Source: Strigops habroptila
Lineage: Eukaryota > Chordata > Aves > Psittaciformes > Psittacidae
Direction of reading: 5' to 3'
Length of the DNA stretch: 64,000 nucleotides
Assembly: GCF_004027225.2 (NCBI RefSeq)
Contig: NC_044288.2
Coordinates: forward strand, 14,518,744-14,582,743
The position numbers and the translations under genes are program-made. A model generated the notes under the pieces. That model had not been told where the DNA came from and did no database searches. It saw only the letters and a list, made by a program, of their open reading frames with translations. Below, piece after piece: positions 52,847 through 61,680 of this stretch. Each line of letters starts with the position of its first letter. The stretch's first letter is position 1.

Positions 52847-55784
52847 GTGTTGGGGGAGGGGAGCATTGATCCATCTCAACACTCCTGGTCAGTTGCCAGC
52901 ACCTGTAATAAGTGCTTGGAGCGATGTAGAGATGTTCCAGCTGCCCCAGCCATTGAGTCGGCTTCATTTGGAGCTCGGCTAAGGTGCCTCTATACGAACG
53001 CCTGTAGTACGGGGAACAAGCAAGAGGAATTAGAGATGTGTGCAAGGCTACGGGAATATGATGTCATTGGTATCACAGAAACATGGTGGGATGGCTCCTG
53101 TGACTGGAGTGTCGGAATGGAAGGTTACAGGCTGTTTAGAAAAGACAGGCCAGGCAGACGGGGAGGGGGCGTTGCTATCTATGTCAGTGATAGGCTAGAG
53201 TGTATGGAACTCTGTCTGGGGACGGGTGATGAGGTAACAGAGTGTTTGTGGGTCAGGATCAAAGGGAAAACAGCAATGGGAGACATTACGGTGGGGATCT
53301 GTTACGGGCCGCCTGATCGAGAGGACTCTGTGGATGAAGCGCTCTACAGACAGATAGGAGCAGCCTCACGCTCGCAGGCCCTTGTCCTCATGGGGGACTT
53401 CAACCATCCTGACATATGTTGGAGGGACGGTACGGCCCGGCACAAGCAATCCAGGAGGTTCCTTGATTGTGTGGAAGACAACTTCCTCTTTCAAGCAATA
53501 GAGGAGCCGATGAGGAGAGGTGCCATGCTGGACCTTGTGCTCACCAACAGGGAGGGACTGGTTGGAAATGTGATGCTTCAGGGCAGCCTTGGCTCTAGTG
53601 ATCACGAGATGGTTGAGTTTGAGATCCTCAGGACAGTGAGAAGAGCGTGCAGCAAGCTCACTGCCCTGGACTTCAAGAAAGCAGACTTTGGCCTCTTCAG
53701 GAACCTCCTTAGTAAGGTTTCATGGGATACAATCCTAGAGGGCAGGGGGGCCCAAGACTGCTGGTCGGTATTCAAGGATCACCTGCTACGTGCTCAAGAG
53801 TGTTGCATCCCGACTAGAAGAAAGTGCAGCAGGAGGGCCAGGAGACCTCCATGGATGGACAAGGAGCTGCTGAGGAAACTTAGAGGGGAAAAAAGAAGCT
53901 TATAGAAGGTGGAAGCGAGGACAGGCGGCCTGGGAAGAATATAGGAGCATTGCCCGGGAAGCTAGGGACCGGGTTAGGAAAGCTAAGGCCCAGCTAGAAT
54001 TAAGTTTGGCAAGGGATGTAAAAGATAACAGGAAAGGATTCTATAGATACGTTGCAAATAAAAGACAGACTAGGGACAATGTGGGCCCTCTCCGGAAGCT
54101 ATCAGGAGAACTGGCTGCCATGGATTTGGAGAAGGCTGAGGTTCTTAATGACTTCTTTGCCTTCATCTTCACCAGCAAATGCTCTGACCACACCACGAAA
54201 GTCTTGGAAAGGAAATGCAGGGACTGTGAAAATGAAGACCTTAGGCCCACTGTAGGAGAGGATCAGGTTCGAGACCATCTTAAGAACCTGAACGTGCACA
54301 AGTCCATGGGACCTGATGAAATCCATCCACGGGTCCTGAAGGAGCTGCCGAATGAAGTTGCTAAACCACTGTCCATCATATTCGAAAAATCCTGGCAGTC
54401 AGGTGAAGTTCCCGATGACTGGAAGAAGGGTAATATAACCCCCATTTTCAAGAAGGGGAAGATGGAAGACCCAGGGAACTACAGACCAGTCAGTCTCACC
54501 TCTGTGCCTGGCAAAATCTTGGAACAGTTTCTCCTGGAAAACATGCTAAGGCACATGAAAAACAATGAGGTGGTTGGTGACAGCCAACATGGCTTCACTA
54601 AGGGGAAATCCTGCCTGACCAATTTGGTGGCCTTCTATGATGGAGCCACGGAACTGATGGACAGGGGCAGAGCAGTTGACGTCCTCTACCTGGACTTGTG
54701 CAAAGCATTCGACACTGTCCCCCATGACATCCTTGTCTCTAAATTGGAGAGACATCAATTTGATAGATGGACCACTCGGTGGATAAAAAACTGGCTCGAT
54801 GGCCGCACGCAAAGAGTTGTGGTAAATGGCTCGATGTCCAGTTGGAAACCTGTAACGAGTGGTGTCCCTCAGGGATCGGTGTTGGGACCGGTCCTGTTCA
54901 ACATCTTTGTCGGCGACATGGACAGTGGGATTGAGTGCGCCCTCAGCAAGTTTGCCGACGACACCAAGCTGTGTGGTTCAGTTGATACGCTGGAGGGAAG
55001 GGATGCCATCCAGAGGGACCTTGTCACGCTTGTGAGGTGGGCCGATGCCAACCTTAGAAGTTTAACCAAGCCAAGTGTAAGGTCCTATTCCTGGGTTGGG
55101 GCAATCCCAGGCACTGCTACAGGTTGGGCGGAGAAGAGATTCAGAGCAGCCCTGCAGAGGACTTGGGGGTGTTGGTTGACAAGAAGCTTAACATGAGCCG
55201 GCAGTGTGCGCTTGCAGCCCAGAAAGCCAACCGTATCCTGGGCTGCATCAAAAGAAGCGTGACCAGCAGGTCAAAGGAGGTGATCCTGCCCCTCTGCTCT
55301 TGTGAGACCTCACTTGGAGTACTGCGTACAGTTCTGGTGTCCTCAACATAAAAAGGACATGGAGCTGTTGGAGCGAGTTGTGAGGAGGGCCACGAGGATG
55401 ATAAGAGGGCTGGAGCACCTCCCATATGAAGACAGTCTGAGAGAGTTGGGGCTGTTCAGCCTGGAGAAGAGAAGGCTGCGTGGAGACCTCATAGCAGCCT
55501 TCCAGTATCTGAAGGGGGTCTGTAAGGATGCTGGGGAAGGACTCTTCCTTAGGGACTGTAGTGGTAGGACAAGGGGTAATGGGTTCAAACTTAAACAGGG
55601 GAAGTTTAGATTAGATATAAGGAAGAAGTTCTTTTCAGTGAGGGTGGTGAAGCACTGGAATTGGTTGCCCAGGGAGGTTGGGGATGCTCCATCCCTGGCA
55701 GTGTTCAAAACCAGGTTGGTCGAGGCTTGGACCACGTGGTTTAGGGCAAGGTGTCCCTGCCTGTGGCAGGGGGGTTGGAACTAG
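52847..55784 (+). pseudogene. CR1 ORF2: endonuclease and reverse transcriptase, frameshifted
   Basis: It begins right at the ORF1 stop. The first open segment (to 53905) is an apurinic-type endonuclease: YTNACS (Asn), GITETWW (Glu), MGDFNHPD (53389-53412) and SSDHEM. The frame slips in an A-run near 53.89 kb. The second segment (in the next frame to about 55.06 kb) is the reverse transcriptase: [46 protein letters not shown] and the catalytic FADD at 54951-54962. Two more frameshifts, near 55.06 and 55.30 kb, break the C-terminal region ([46 protein letters not shown]). ORF2 normally nicks DNA and copies the RNA in place. Three indels make this copy inactive, though the motifs are intact and the divergence looks modest. 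Confidence 0.92.
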
Positions 55785-55824
55785 ATGATCTTAAGGTCCT
55801 TTCCAACCCTTACTATTCTATGAT

Positions 55825-56721
55825 TTTCTCTGGGGTGCTGTCTCACCACAAGACTTGTATCTCAAGGCCCAGGATAGTGTTCTGGGCAGTGGCGTGGGGC
55901 ACAGCGTATGTTTCCAGCCATCCGGTGGTTGCTTCCACCATGGTAAGCACATAGCAATTGCCTTGGCGGTTCGGTGGGAGTGTGATATAGTCAATCTGCC
56001 AGGCCTCCCCATACTTGTACTTCAGCCATCGTCCTCCATACCAGAGAGGTTTTAATAGTTTGGCTTGCTTAATTGCAGCACAGGTTTCACATTCATGAAT
56101 AACCTGGGCAATCGTCTTCATTGTTAAGTCCACCCCTTGATCACGAGCCCATCTATATGTTGCATCTCTGCCTTGATGGCCTGAGGTGTCATGGGCCCAC
56201 CGGGCTAAAAGCAATTCACCATTATGTTGCCGATCTAAGTCCATCTGAGCCTCTTCCATCTTAGCAGCTTTATCCGCTTCCTGGTTGTTCTGGTGCTCCT
56301 CAGTGGCCTGACTCTTGGGTACATGAGCATCTATGTGGCGTACCTTCACCACCAGGTTCTGCACCCGGGCAGCGATCTCTTGCCCCAGTGCAGCAGCCCA
56401 GATGGGTTTACCTCTGTGTTGCCAGTTGCTCTGCTTCCATTGCTGCAACCACCCCCACAGGGCATTTGCCACCACCCATGAGTCAGTACAGAGACAAAGT
56501 ACTGTCCACTTTTCTCGTTCAGCAGTGTCCAAGGCCAGCTGGATGGCTTTCACCTCTGCAAACTGACTCGGTTCACCCTCTCCTTCAGCAGTTTCTGCAA
56601 CTTGTCGCAGTTGACTCCATGCAGCTGCCTTCCATCTCTGATGCTTTCCAAAAACAAGGCAGGACCCACCAGTAAACAAGGCCTATTGCTTCTCCCTTTC
56701 TGAGAGCAAATAAATCAACAT
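55825..56721 (-). pseudogene. ERV unit 2 pol remnant: RNase H end plus integrase N-terminal half
   Basis: Nearly identical to unit 1 over its whole length. The frame from the unit-1-equivalent start is cut by an in-frame TAG just before the FTGGSC motif, and a 278-codon open frame (56679-55843) follows. It holds RNase H (CTDSWVVANAL), the integrase zinc module and WQIDYI, and ends at a TGA in the same codon as unit 1. The integrase continues beyond the CR1 at 51442. It shares the Gly-for-Asp change in FTGGSC with units 1 and 3. Confidence 0.85.
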
Positions 56722-56816
56722 TGTGATGAGAGACTGTTAACCTGAAACAATGAATGATTTTCACAAATAAGATTAGGCACACTCTGGTCAGATCTGTCGT
56801 TATCTCAACCCTTCAT

Positions 56817-56834
56817 GCCCCGCGCTGGGTGCCA
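56817..56834 (-). other. Primer-binding site, unit 2
   Basis: Identical to the site of unit 1 (TGGCACCCAGCGCGGGGC on the minus strand), again eight bases from the LTR end. Confidence 0.75.
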
Positions 56835-56842
56835 CCAAGAGC

Positions 56843-57411
56843 TGTCGTGGTTTAAGCCCGCCTGGTAACTCAGAACCACGCAGCCGCTCGCTCATTCCCC
56901 GCCTGCTTCCTCCCCCTGCTCCTGGAGGGATGGGGAGGAGAATTGAAAGAATGTAACTCCCACGGGTTGAGATAAGAGCAGCCCAGTAACTAAGGTATAA
57001 CACAAACCTACTACTGCTACCACCAATAATAACGATAAGGGAAATAACAAGGGGAGAGAATACAATTGCTCACCACCCTGTGACTGATACCCACCTTGAC
57101 CTGAGCAGCAGTCTGGGCCTTCTGGGTAACTCCACCCAGATTCTCTACTGGGCGTGACGTGCTGTGCTATGGCGTACACCTTGGCTAGTTTGGGCCAGGT
57201 ATCCTGTCCCTATTTCCTCCTGGCTTCCCATGTCCCTCCTCCCTGGCAGAGCATGAAGCTGAGAAAGTCCTCGGTCGGAGTAAACATTTTTTAGCAAGAA
57301 CTAAAAACACCGGTGTGTTATCAGCACTGTTCTCTGACTGAAGTTGAAAACGCAGCAGTGTGCCACCTACTAAGAAGGAGAAAAATGACTGCTACTGCTG
57401 AACCCAGGACA
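56843..57411 (-). mobile_element. ERV LTR copy 3
   Basis: A complete 569-bp LTR with TG...CA ends. The part nearest the primer-binding site (56843 to about 57105) is almost identical to LTR copy 2. Beyond that the two diverge clearly (for example TTCTCTACTGGGCGTGACG against TTTGTATACTGGGCATGATG), which marks a recombination or conversion edge. Confidence 0.9.
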
Positions 57412-57950
57412 GTATCCACCCCTTATTCCATACCATTCATGTCATGCTCAGGTCCCACATTTTCCAATATACTATTGCTTTTGTCTCATATATATATATA
57501 TACACACATACATATACATACACCCACACGCACAAACAAAGGGAGAGCTATCATTTCTTAGTCCATGGACCATCCCTATAAAAGTTGCTGAATTCATCCT
57601 GTCCATGGTGCCAGGCTCCATCTCTTGTAGCAGTCATTCAGGGCAGGAGAGACGGTGTGTAGTGATGGGTTGTTGCCTGCTGACAGCACCACTAAACTCA
57701 TCACTGCTGAGCTCGTCTGGTTTCTTCAAAGTTCACTCTTTGTTGAGGTGGCGATCGGAGGGAAGTCAGGGTCAGTTGCTGGTGACCTGAGGACAGTTCT
57801 GCTGCTGCTACTGGCTTTTCCATGACTTTGTTCTCTGCTGATGATCATGACAGCACATATCTTCTTTTCAAAGCCCAGAGTGGTGGAGATGGGCATCTAG
57901 CTGATGGGCTATAAAAGTCTTATATAGCAGGCAACAGCATCTAATTGAGT
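57412..57950 (-). mobile_element. ERV unit 3, noncoding segment between integrase and LTR
   Basis: Homologous to the same segment of the other units. A TA/CA microsatellite at about 57488-57535 is longer than in the other copies. No conserved frame. Confidence 0.7.
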
Positions 57951-59314
57951 TCATTGGCTGATTTCCCCCAAAATTAAATCCCCTTGAGGTATATGTCGGA
58001 ATTCCCCATCTTCCCGCATTACCCACCAAGTATATCTGGGTCCCTGAACACAAGCAATCCCATGAGTGGGTTTGCCTTTACCTGAAGCAAGAATAACCCA
58101 GACTGTCTTCCCCAGCAAATTCTTTTTGTGCACCACAGGAACTTTATCCCCCTCTACAGTACGTGGAAGTTCTGATTGGGCTGGGCCAGCCCCCTTGGCA
58201 GATCCCCTCGTGTTGACCAACCAGGTGGCTGTTGGTAAATGTGTGTCCCAGTGTTTGAAAGTCCCACCACTCATTGCCCTCAGTGTAGTGTTTAACAGCC
58301 CATTGTACCGTTCGATTTTCCCAGAGGCTGGTGCGTGATAGGGGATGTGATATGCCCACTCAATGCCATGCTCTTTGGCTCAAGTGTCTATAAGGTTGTT
58401 CTACAAATGAGTCCCATTTTCTGACTCGATTCTCTCTGGGGTGCAAGACTTGTTTCTCAAGGCCCAGGATAGTGTTCCGGGCAGTGGCGTGGGGCACAGC
58501 GTATGTTTCCAGCCATCCGGTGGTTGCTTCCACCATGGTAAGCACATGGCACTTGCCTTGGTGGGTCAGTGGGAGTGTGATATAGTCAATCTGCCAGGCC
58601 TCCCTGTATTTGTACTTCAGCTGTCATCTTCCATACCAGAGAGGCTTTAACCGCTTGGCTTGCTTAATTGCAGCACAGGTTTCACATTTGTGAATAACCT
58701 GAGCAATAGTGTTCATTGTTAAGTCCACCCCTCGATCACGAGCCCATCTATATGTTGCATCTCTGCCTTGATGGCCTGAGGTGTCATGGGTCCACCTGGC
58801 TAAAAATAATTCACCTTTATGTTGCCGATCTAAGTCCATCTGAGCCACTTCCATCTTAGCAGCTTTATCCACTTCCTGGTTGTTCTGGTGCTCCTCAGTG
58901 GCCCGACTCTTGGGTACAGGAGCATCTACATGGTGTATCTTCACTGCCAGGTTCTGTCCCCGGGCAGTGATCTCTTGCCCCAGTGCAGCAGCCCAGATGG
59001 GTTTACCTCTGTGTTGCCAGTTGCTCTGCTTCCATTGCTGCAACCACCCCCACAGGGCATTTGCCACCACCCATGAGTCAGTACAGAGACAAAGTACTGT
59101 CCACTTTTCTCATTCAGCAGTGTCCAAGGCCAGCTGGATGGCTTTCACCTCTGCAAACTGACTCGGTTCACCCTCTCCTTCAGCAGTTTCTGCAACTTGT
59201 CACAGTTGACTCCAGGTAGCTGCCTTCCATCTCTGACGCTTTCCCACAACATGGCAGGACCCACCAGTAAACAAGGCCGATTGCTTCTCACTTTCTGAGA
59301 GCAAATAAATCAAT
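57951..59314 (-). pseudogene. ERV unit 3 pol remnant: RNase H end plus integrase
   Basis: The most diverged complete unit. The same order as in unit 1: FTGGSC, RNase H end, zinc module (HDTSGH ... CETC), integrase core and C-terminal domain. Breaks: an in-frame TGA after LWYGR (near 58.62 kb), a deletion of about a dozen bases near 58.44 kb compared with unit 1, an in-frame TAG shared with unit 1, and Glu in place of the second catalytic Asp (SENGTH). It alone keeps Glu at the third catalytic position (GKIERYNG). The C-terminal part reads openly at 58274-57951 in another frame. Confidence 0.82.
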
Positions 59315-59411
59315 ATTGTGATGAGAGACTGTTAACCTGAAACAATGAATGCTTATCACAAGTAAGATTAGACACACTCTGGTCAGATCTGTCATTATCT
59401 CAACCCTTCAT

Positions 59412-59429
59412 GCCCCATGCTGGGTGCCA
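59412..59429 (-). other. Primer-binding site, unit 3
   Basis: The minus strand reads TGGCACCCAGCATGGGGC. One or two more differences from the tRNA-Lys(1,2) site than the other copies, in line with the older look of this unit. Confidence 0.7.
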
Positions 59430-59437
59430 CAAAGAAC

Positions 59438-60001
59438 TGTTGTGGTTTAAGCCCACCTGGTAACTCAGAACCAGGCAGCCGCTCGCTCACTCCCCGCCTT
59501 CTTCCTCCCCCTGCTCCTGGAGGGATGGGGAGGAGAATTGAAAGAATCTAACTCCCACGGGTTGAGATAAGAGCAGCCCAGTAACTAAGGTATAACACAA
59601 ACCTACTACTGCTACCACCAATAATAACTATAAGGGTAATAACAAGGGGAGAGAATACAATTGCTCACCACTCGCTGACTAATACCCAGCCTGACCCGAG
59701 CAGTGATGTGGGCGTTCTGGGTAACTCCCCCTGGTTTCTCTACTGGGCATGACGTGCTGTGATATAGAATACCCCTTTGGCCAGTCTGGGCCAGGTGTCC
59801 TGTCTCTGCTTACTCCCATCTTCTCCTCCTCCCTGTCAGAGCATGAGGCTGAGAAATTCCTCGATCGGAGTAACCATTACTTTGCAAGAACTAAAAACAC
59901 CGGTGTGTTATCAGTACCGTTCCCTGACTGAAGTTGAAAACACAGCAGTGCGCCACCTACTAAGAAGGAGAAAAATGACTGCTACTGCTGAACCCAGGAC
60001 A
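59438..60001 (-). mobile_element. ERV LTR copy 4
   Basis: A 564-bp LTR, TGTTGTGG ... CCCAGGACA on the plus strand. In sense direction it is the 5' LTR of unit 3. Confidence 0.9.
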
Positions 60002-60512
60002 GTATCCACCCCTTATTCCATACCATTCATGTCATGCTCAGGTCCCACATTTGCCAATATACCATCACTTTTGTCTCATGTGTATATATATACACACATT
60101 CAAAGAGATATCATTTCTTAGTCCATGGGCCATCCCTATAAAAGTTGCTGAATTCATTTAGTCCGTAATGTCAGGCTTCCTCCCCTTTAACAGGAGAGAC
60201 AGTGTGTAGTCTTGAATTGTTGCCTGCTGACAGCACCACTAAACTCATCACTACTGGGCTTGTCTTGTTTAGTCAAAGTTCGCTCTTTGTTGGGGTGGTG
60301 ACCGGAGGGAAGTCAGGATCAGTTGCTGGTGACCTGAGGACAGTTCTGCTGCTGCTGCTACTGGCTTTTCCATGACTTTATTCTCTGCTGATGATCATGA
60401 CAGCACATATCTTCTTTCCAAAAGCCCAGAGTGGTGGAGATGGGCATCTAGCTGATGGGCTGTAAAAGTGTTATATAGCAGGCAACAGCATCTAATTGAG
60501 TTAATTGGCTGA
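60002..60512 (-). mobile_element. Partial fourth ERV unit (noncoding segment only)
   Basis: It matches 57412-57945 and the same segment of units 1 and 2, but stops where the integrase would begin (TAATTGGCTGA). About 15 bp of unrelated sequence (60513-60527) then join it to a partial LTR. It contains an AATAAA on the minus strand at 60377-60382. Confidence 0.8.
60377..60382 (-). promoter_or_regulatory. AATAAA on the minus strand, inside the ERV array
   Basis: A canonical polyadenylation hexamer about 475 bp beyond the TTLL3 stop, within the noncoding ERV segment. It is a candidate for the TTLL3 3' end; whether it is used is inference. Confidence 0.35.
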
Positions 60513-60527
60513 ATGAATGTTTGAGTT

Positions 60528-60734
60528 CAGTGTCCTGTCTCTCCTGCCTCCTGGCTTCCCCTCCTCCCTGGCAAAGCATGTGACTGAGAACGTCCTTGAT
60601 CGGAGTAAGCATTACTTAGCAAGAACTAAAAACATTGGTGTGTTATCAGTGTTCTTCTCAGGCTAAAGTCAAAACCACAGCAGTGCACCAGCTATTAGGA
60701 AAGAGAAATGACTGCTACACCTGAACCCAGGACA
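60528..60734 (-). mobile_element. Partial ERV LTR copy 5
   Basis: About 207 bp matching the U3 end of the other LTRs (TGTCCTGTCTCTCCTGCCTC ... GAACCCAGGACA). The U5 side is missing. It is the rightmost, sense-direction 5', edge of the array. Confidence 0.8.
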
Positions 60735-60855
60735 ATAGCCCCCATGGCGGGTGTGATGGGTGCTCCTGTGGAGTGACAGTTTCTGGTTGACGTAAGGCGG
60801 AAGTGGTTGCTGCCATGTTGCCCCACTTAGGGTGGGCAGGACGCTGTCCCCTCCT
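60735..60855 (-). other. TTLL3 3' UTR start / array flank
   Basis: About 120 bp between the TTLL3 stop codon and the retroviral array. No AATAAA is seen in it on the minus strand; the nearest one downstream is inside the array at 60377-60382. Confidence 0.5.
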
Positions 60856-61662
60856 TCATGCCTTATCGTTGCAGCTCTTCCTCCTGCCCCCGGACGCTGC
60901 TGCGTGTCCCCTGCCTGCAGCATGGCTCTGCTGCCCAGGGTGTGCAGGCAGGGTTGTTGGTGGGCCTGTGGCCGGTGGAGCGGGTGCCCTGGCCAGGGTA
61001 CTGGCCTCAAGCTGGGGCAGAGAGATCTGGGCCCACCGGAACAGGAGGTTTGGCTGTGGTGGTGCCTGGGGGACAGAGCCGGAGGAGGAGAAGCGCGATT
61101 GTCCTGGGGGAGCTGGCTCGACCTGTGCTGCTCCTCCAGCCTGTGGGAGCTGAGTGGTTCTGCCCCACTTGGACATCACAGGTGGCCTGGGCACCACTGG
61201 AGGCCTGGGCTCTATAGGGGGGTTGGTGACCAGAGGAGGCTTGGCGACTATAAGTGGCCTGGAGACCACTGGAGGCCTGGGCACCACAGGAGGTTTGGGC
61301 TCTACAGGGGGCTTGGTGACCATAGGATGTTTGGTGTCCCTAAGTGGCTTGGGCACCACAGGGGGCCTGGGCATCACAGGAAGCTTGGTGTCTGTAAGTG
61401 GTCTGGAGACCACTGGAAGCTTAGGCACCGCAGGAGGCTTGGGCTCTATAGGTGGCTTGGTGACTATAGGAGGCTTGGTGTCCATAGGCGGCACCACAGG
61501 TGACTTGGGCACCACAGGTGTCTTGGGCATCACCGGGCGGACAAGAGGCGAGATGTTGGGGAGTTTGGCCTGGGGTTGTTGCTCTTGAAGCTGGGGCTTC
61601 ATTAGCGAGTAGCCTTCCACCACCAGCTTCAGCCCCAGGCAGGGAGGCACGGGCACGACTGC
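60856..61662 (-). CDS. TTLL3: TTLL3 last coding exon with proline-rich repeat tail
   Basis: The acceptor is TTTCCCTGCAG at 61663, phase 0; 268 codons to a TGA at 60858-60856. It starts AVVPVPPCLGLKLVVEG, which fits the end of the TTLL3 catalytic domain right after DLIYKE. A variable tail follows: a stretch up to about residue 43, then about 20 six-residue repeats of the PPVVPK type (61174-61534), then a Pro/Ala/Gly-rich end without a known domain. Family tails here are long and poorly conserved, so low similarity is expected. The true last exon could be longer if another exon is spliced in, but no donor is needed. Confidence 0.85.
   Translation of the reverse strand, partial: AVVPVPPCLGLKLVVEGYSLMKPQLQEQQPQAKLPNISPLVRPVMPKTPVVPKSPVVPPMDTKPPIVTKPPIEPKPPAVPKLPVVSRPLTDTKLPVMPRPPVVPKPLRDTKHPMVTKPPVEPKPPVVPRPPVVSRPLIVAKPPLVTNPPIEPRPPVVPRPPVMSKWGRTTQLPQAGGAAQVEPAPPGQSRFSSSGSVPQAPPQPNLLFRWAQISLPQLEASTLARAPAPPATGPPTTLPAHPGQQSHAAGRGHAAASGGRRKSCNDKA
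61174..61534 (-). repeat. 18-bp coding minisatellite in TTLL3 (about 20 units)
   Basis: About 361 bp of head-to-tail 18-bp units, plus-strand pattern GGCTTGGGCACCACAGGA. Each unit encodes six residues such as PVVPRP, PIEPKP or PVVSRP. Units form longer blocks in which TKPP, EPKP, VVPRP and VVSRPL recur in order. The plus strand is also open across it (Gly/Leu/Thr repeats), which is only a result of the repeat. Confidence 0.92.
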
Positions 61663-61680
61663 CTGCAGGGAAACAGGGAA

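Larger units (their letters stand above)
51443..55824 (+). mobile_element. Near-full-length CR1 LINE inserted in ERV unit 2
   Basis: About 4.38 kb, on the opposite strand to the retrovirus. The flanks join exactly into the integrase sequence seen uninterrupted in the other units (left flank ends ...GTCTGACTCGAT; right flank resumes TTCTCTGGGGTG). It has a GC-rich 5' UTR (51443-51767), ORF1, ORF2 and the CR1 3' end (GTCCTTTCCAACCCTTACTA then ATTCTATGATT, the typical octamer tail). No clear target-site duplication is visible, as is usual for CR1. Most CR1 copies are 5'-truncated, so a copy of this length is uncommon. Confidence 0.93.
47325..60734 (-). mobile_element. Tandem array of defective endogenous retrovirus units
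   Basis: Five LTR copies (the outer two damaged) alternate with internal segments, all on the minus strand. LTR starts (plus coordinates) at 49876, 56843 and 59438 give a period of 2595 bp, and 2585 bp once the 4382-bp CR1 insertion is removed. Each complete internal segment runs, in sense direction, from a tRNA-Lys-like primer-binding site through about 100 bp of leader into the end of RNase H and an integrase, then about 0.5 kb of noncoding DNA up to the next LTR. gag, protease and reverse transcriptase are absent from all three units. The LTR belongs to a family common in Neoavian genomes; the lack of an envelope gene after integrase would suit an ERV-L-like element, but I hold the class assignment weakly. 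Confidence 0.9.

Noticed and set aside
61154..61588. Plus-strand Gly/Leu/Thr-repeat frame of 144 codons
   Set aside because: Shadow of the 18-bp minisatellite; the minus frame joins TTLL3 by a good splice site and matches the family.
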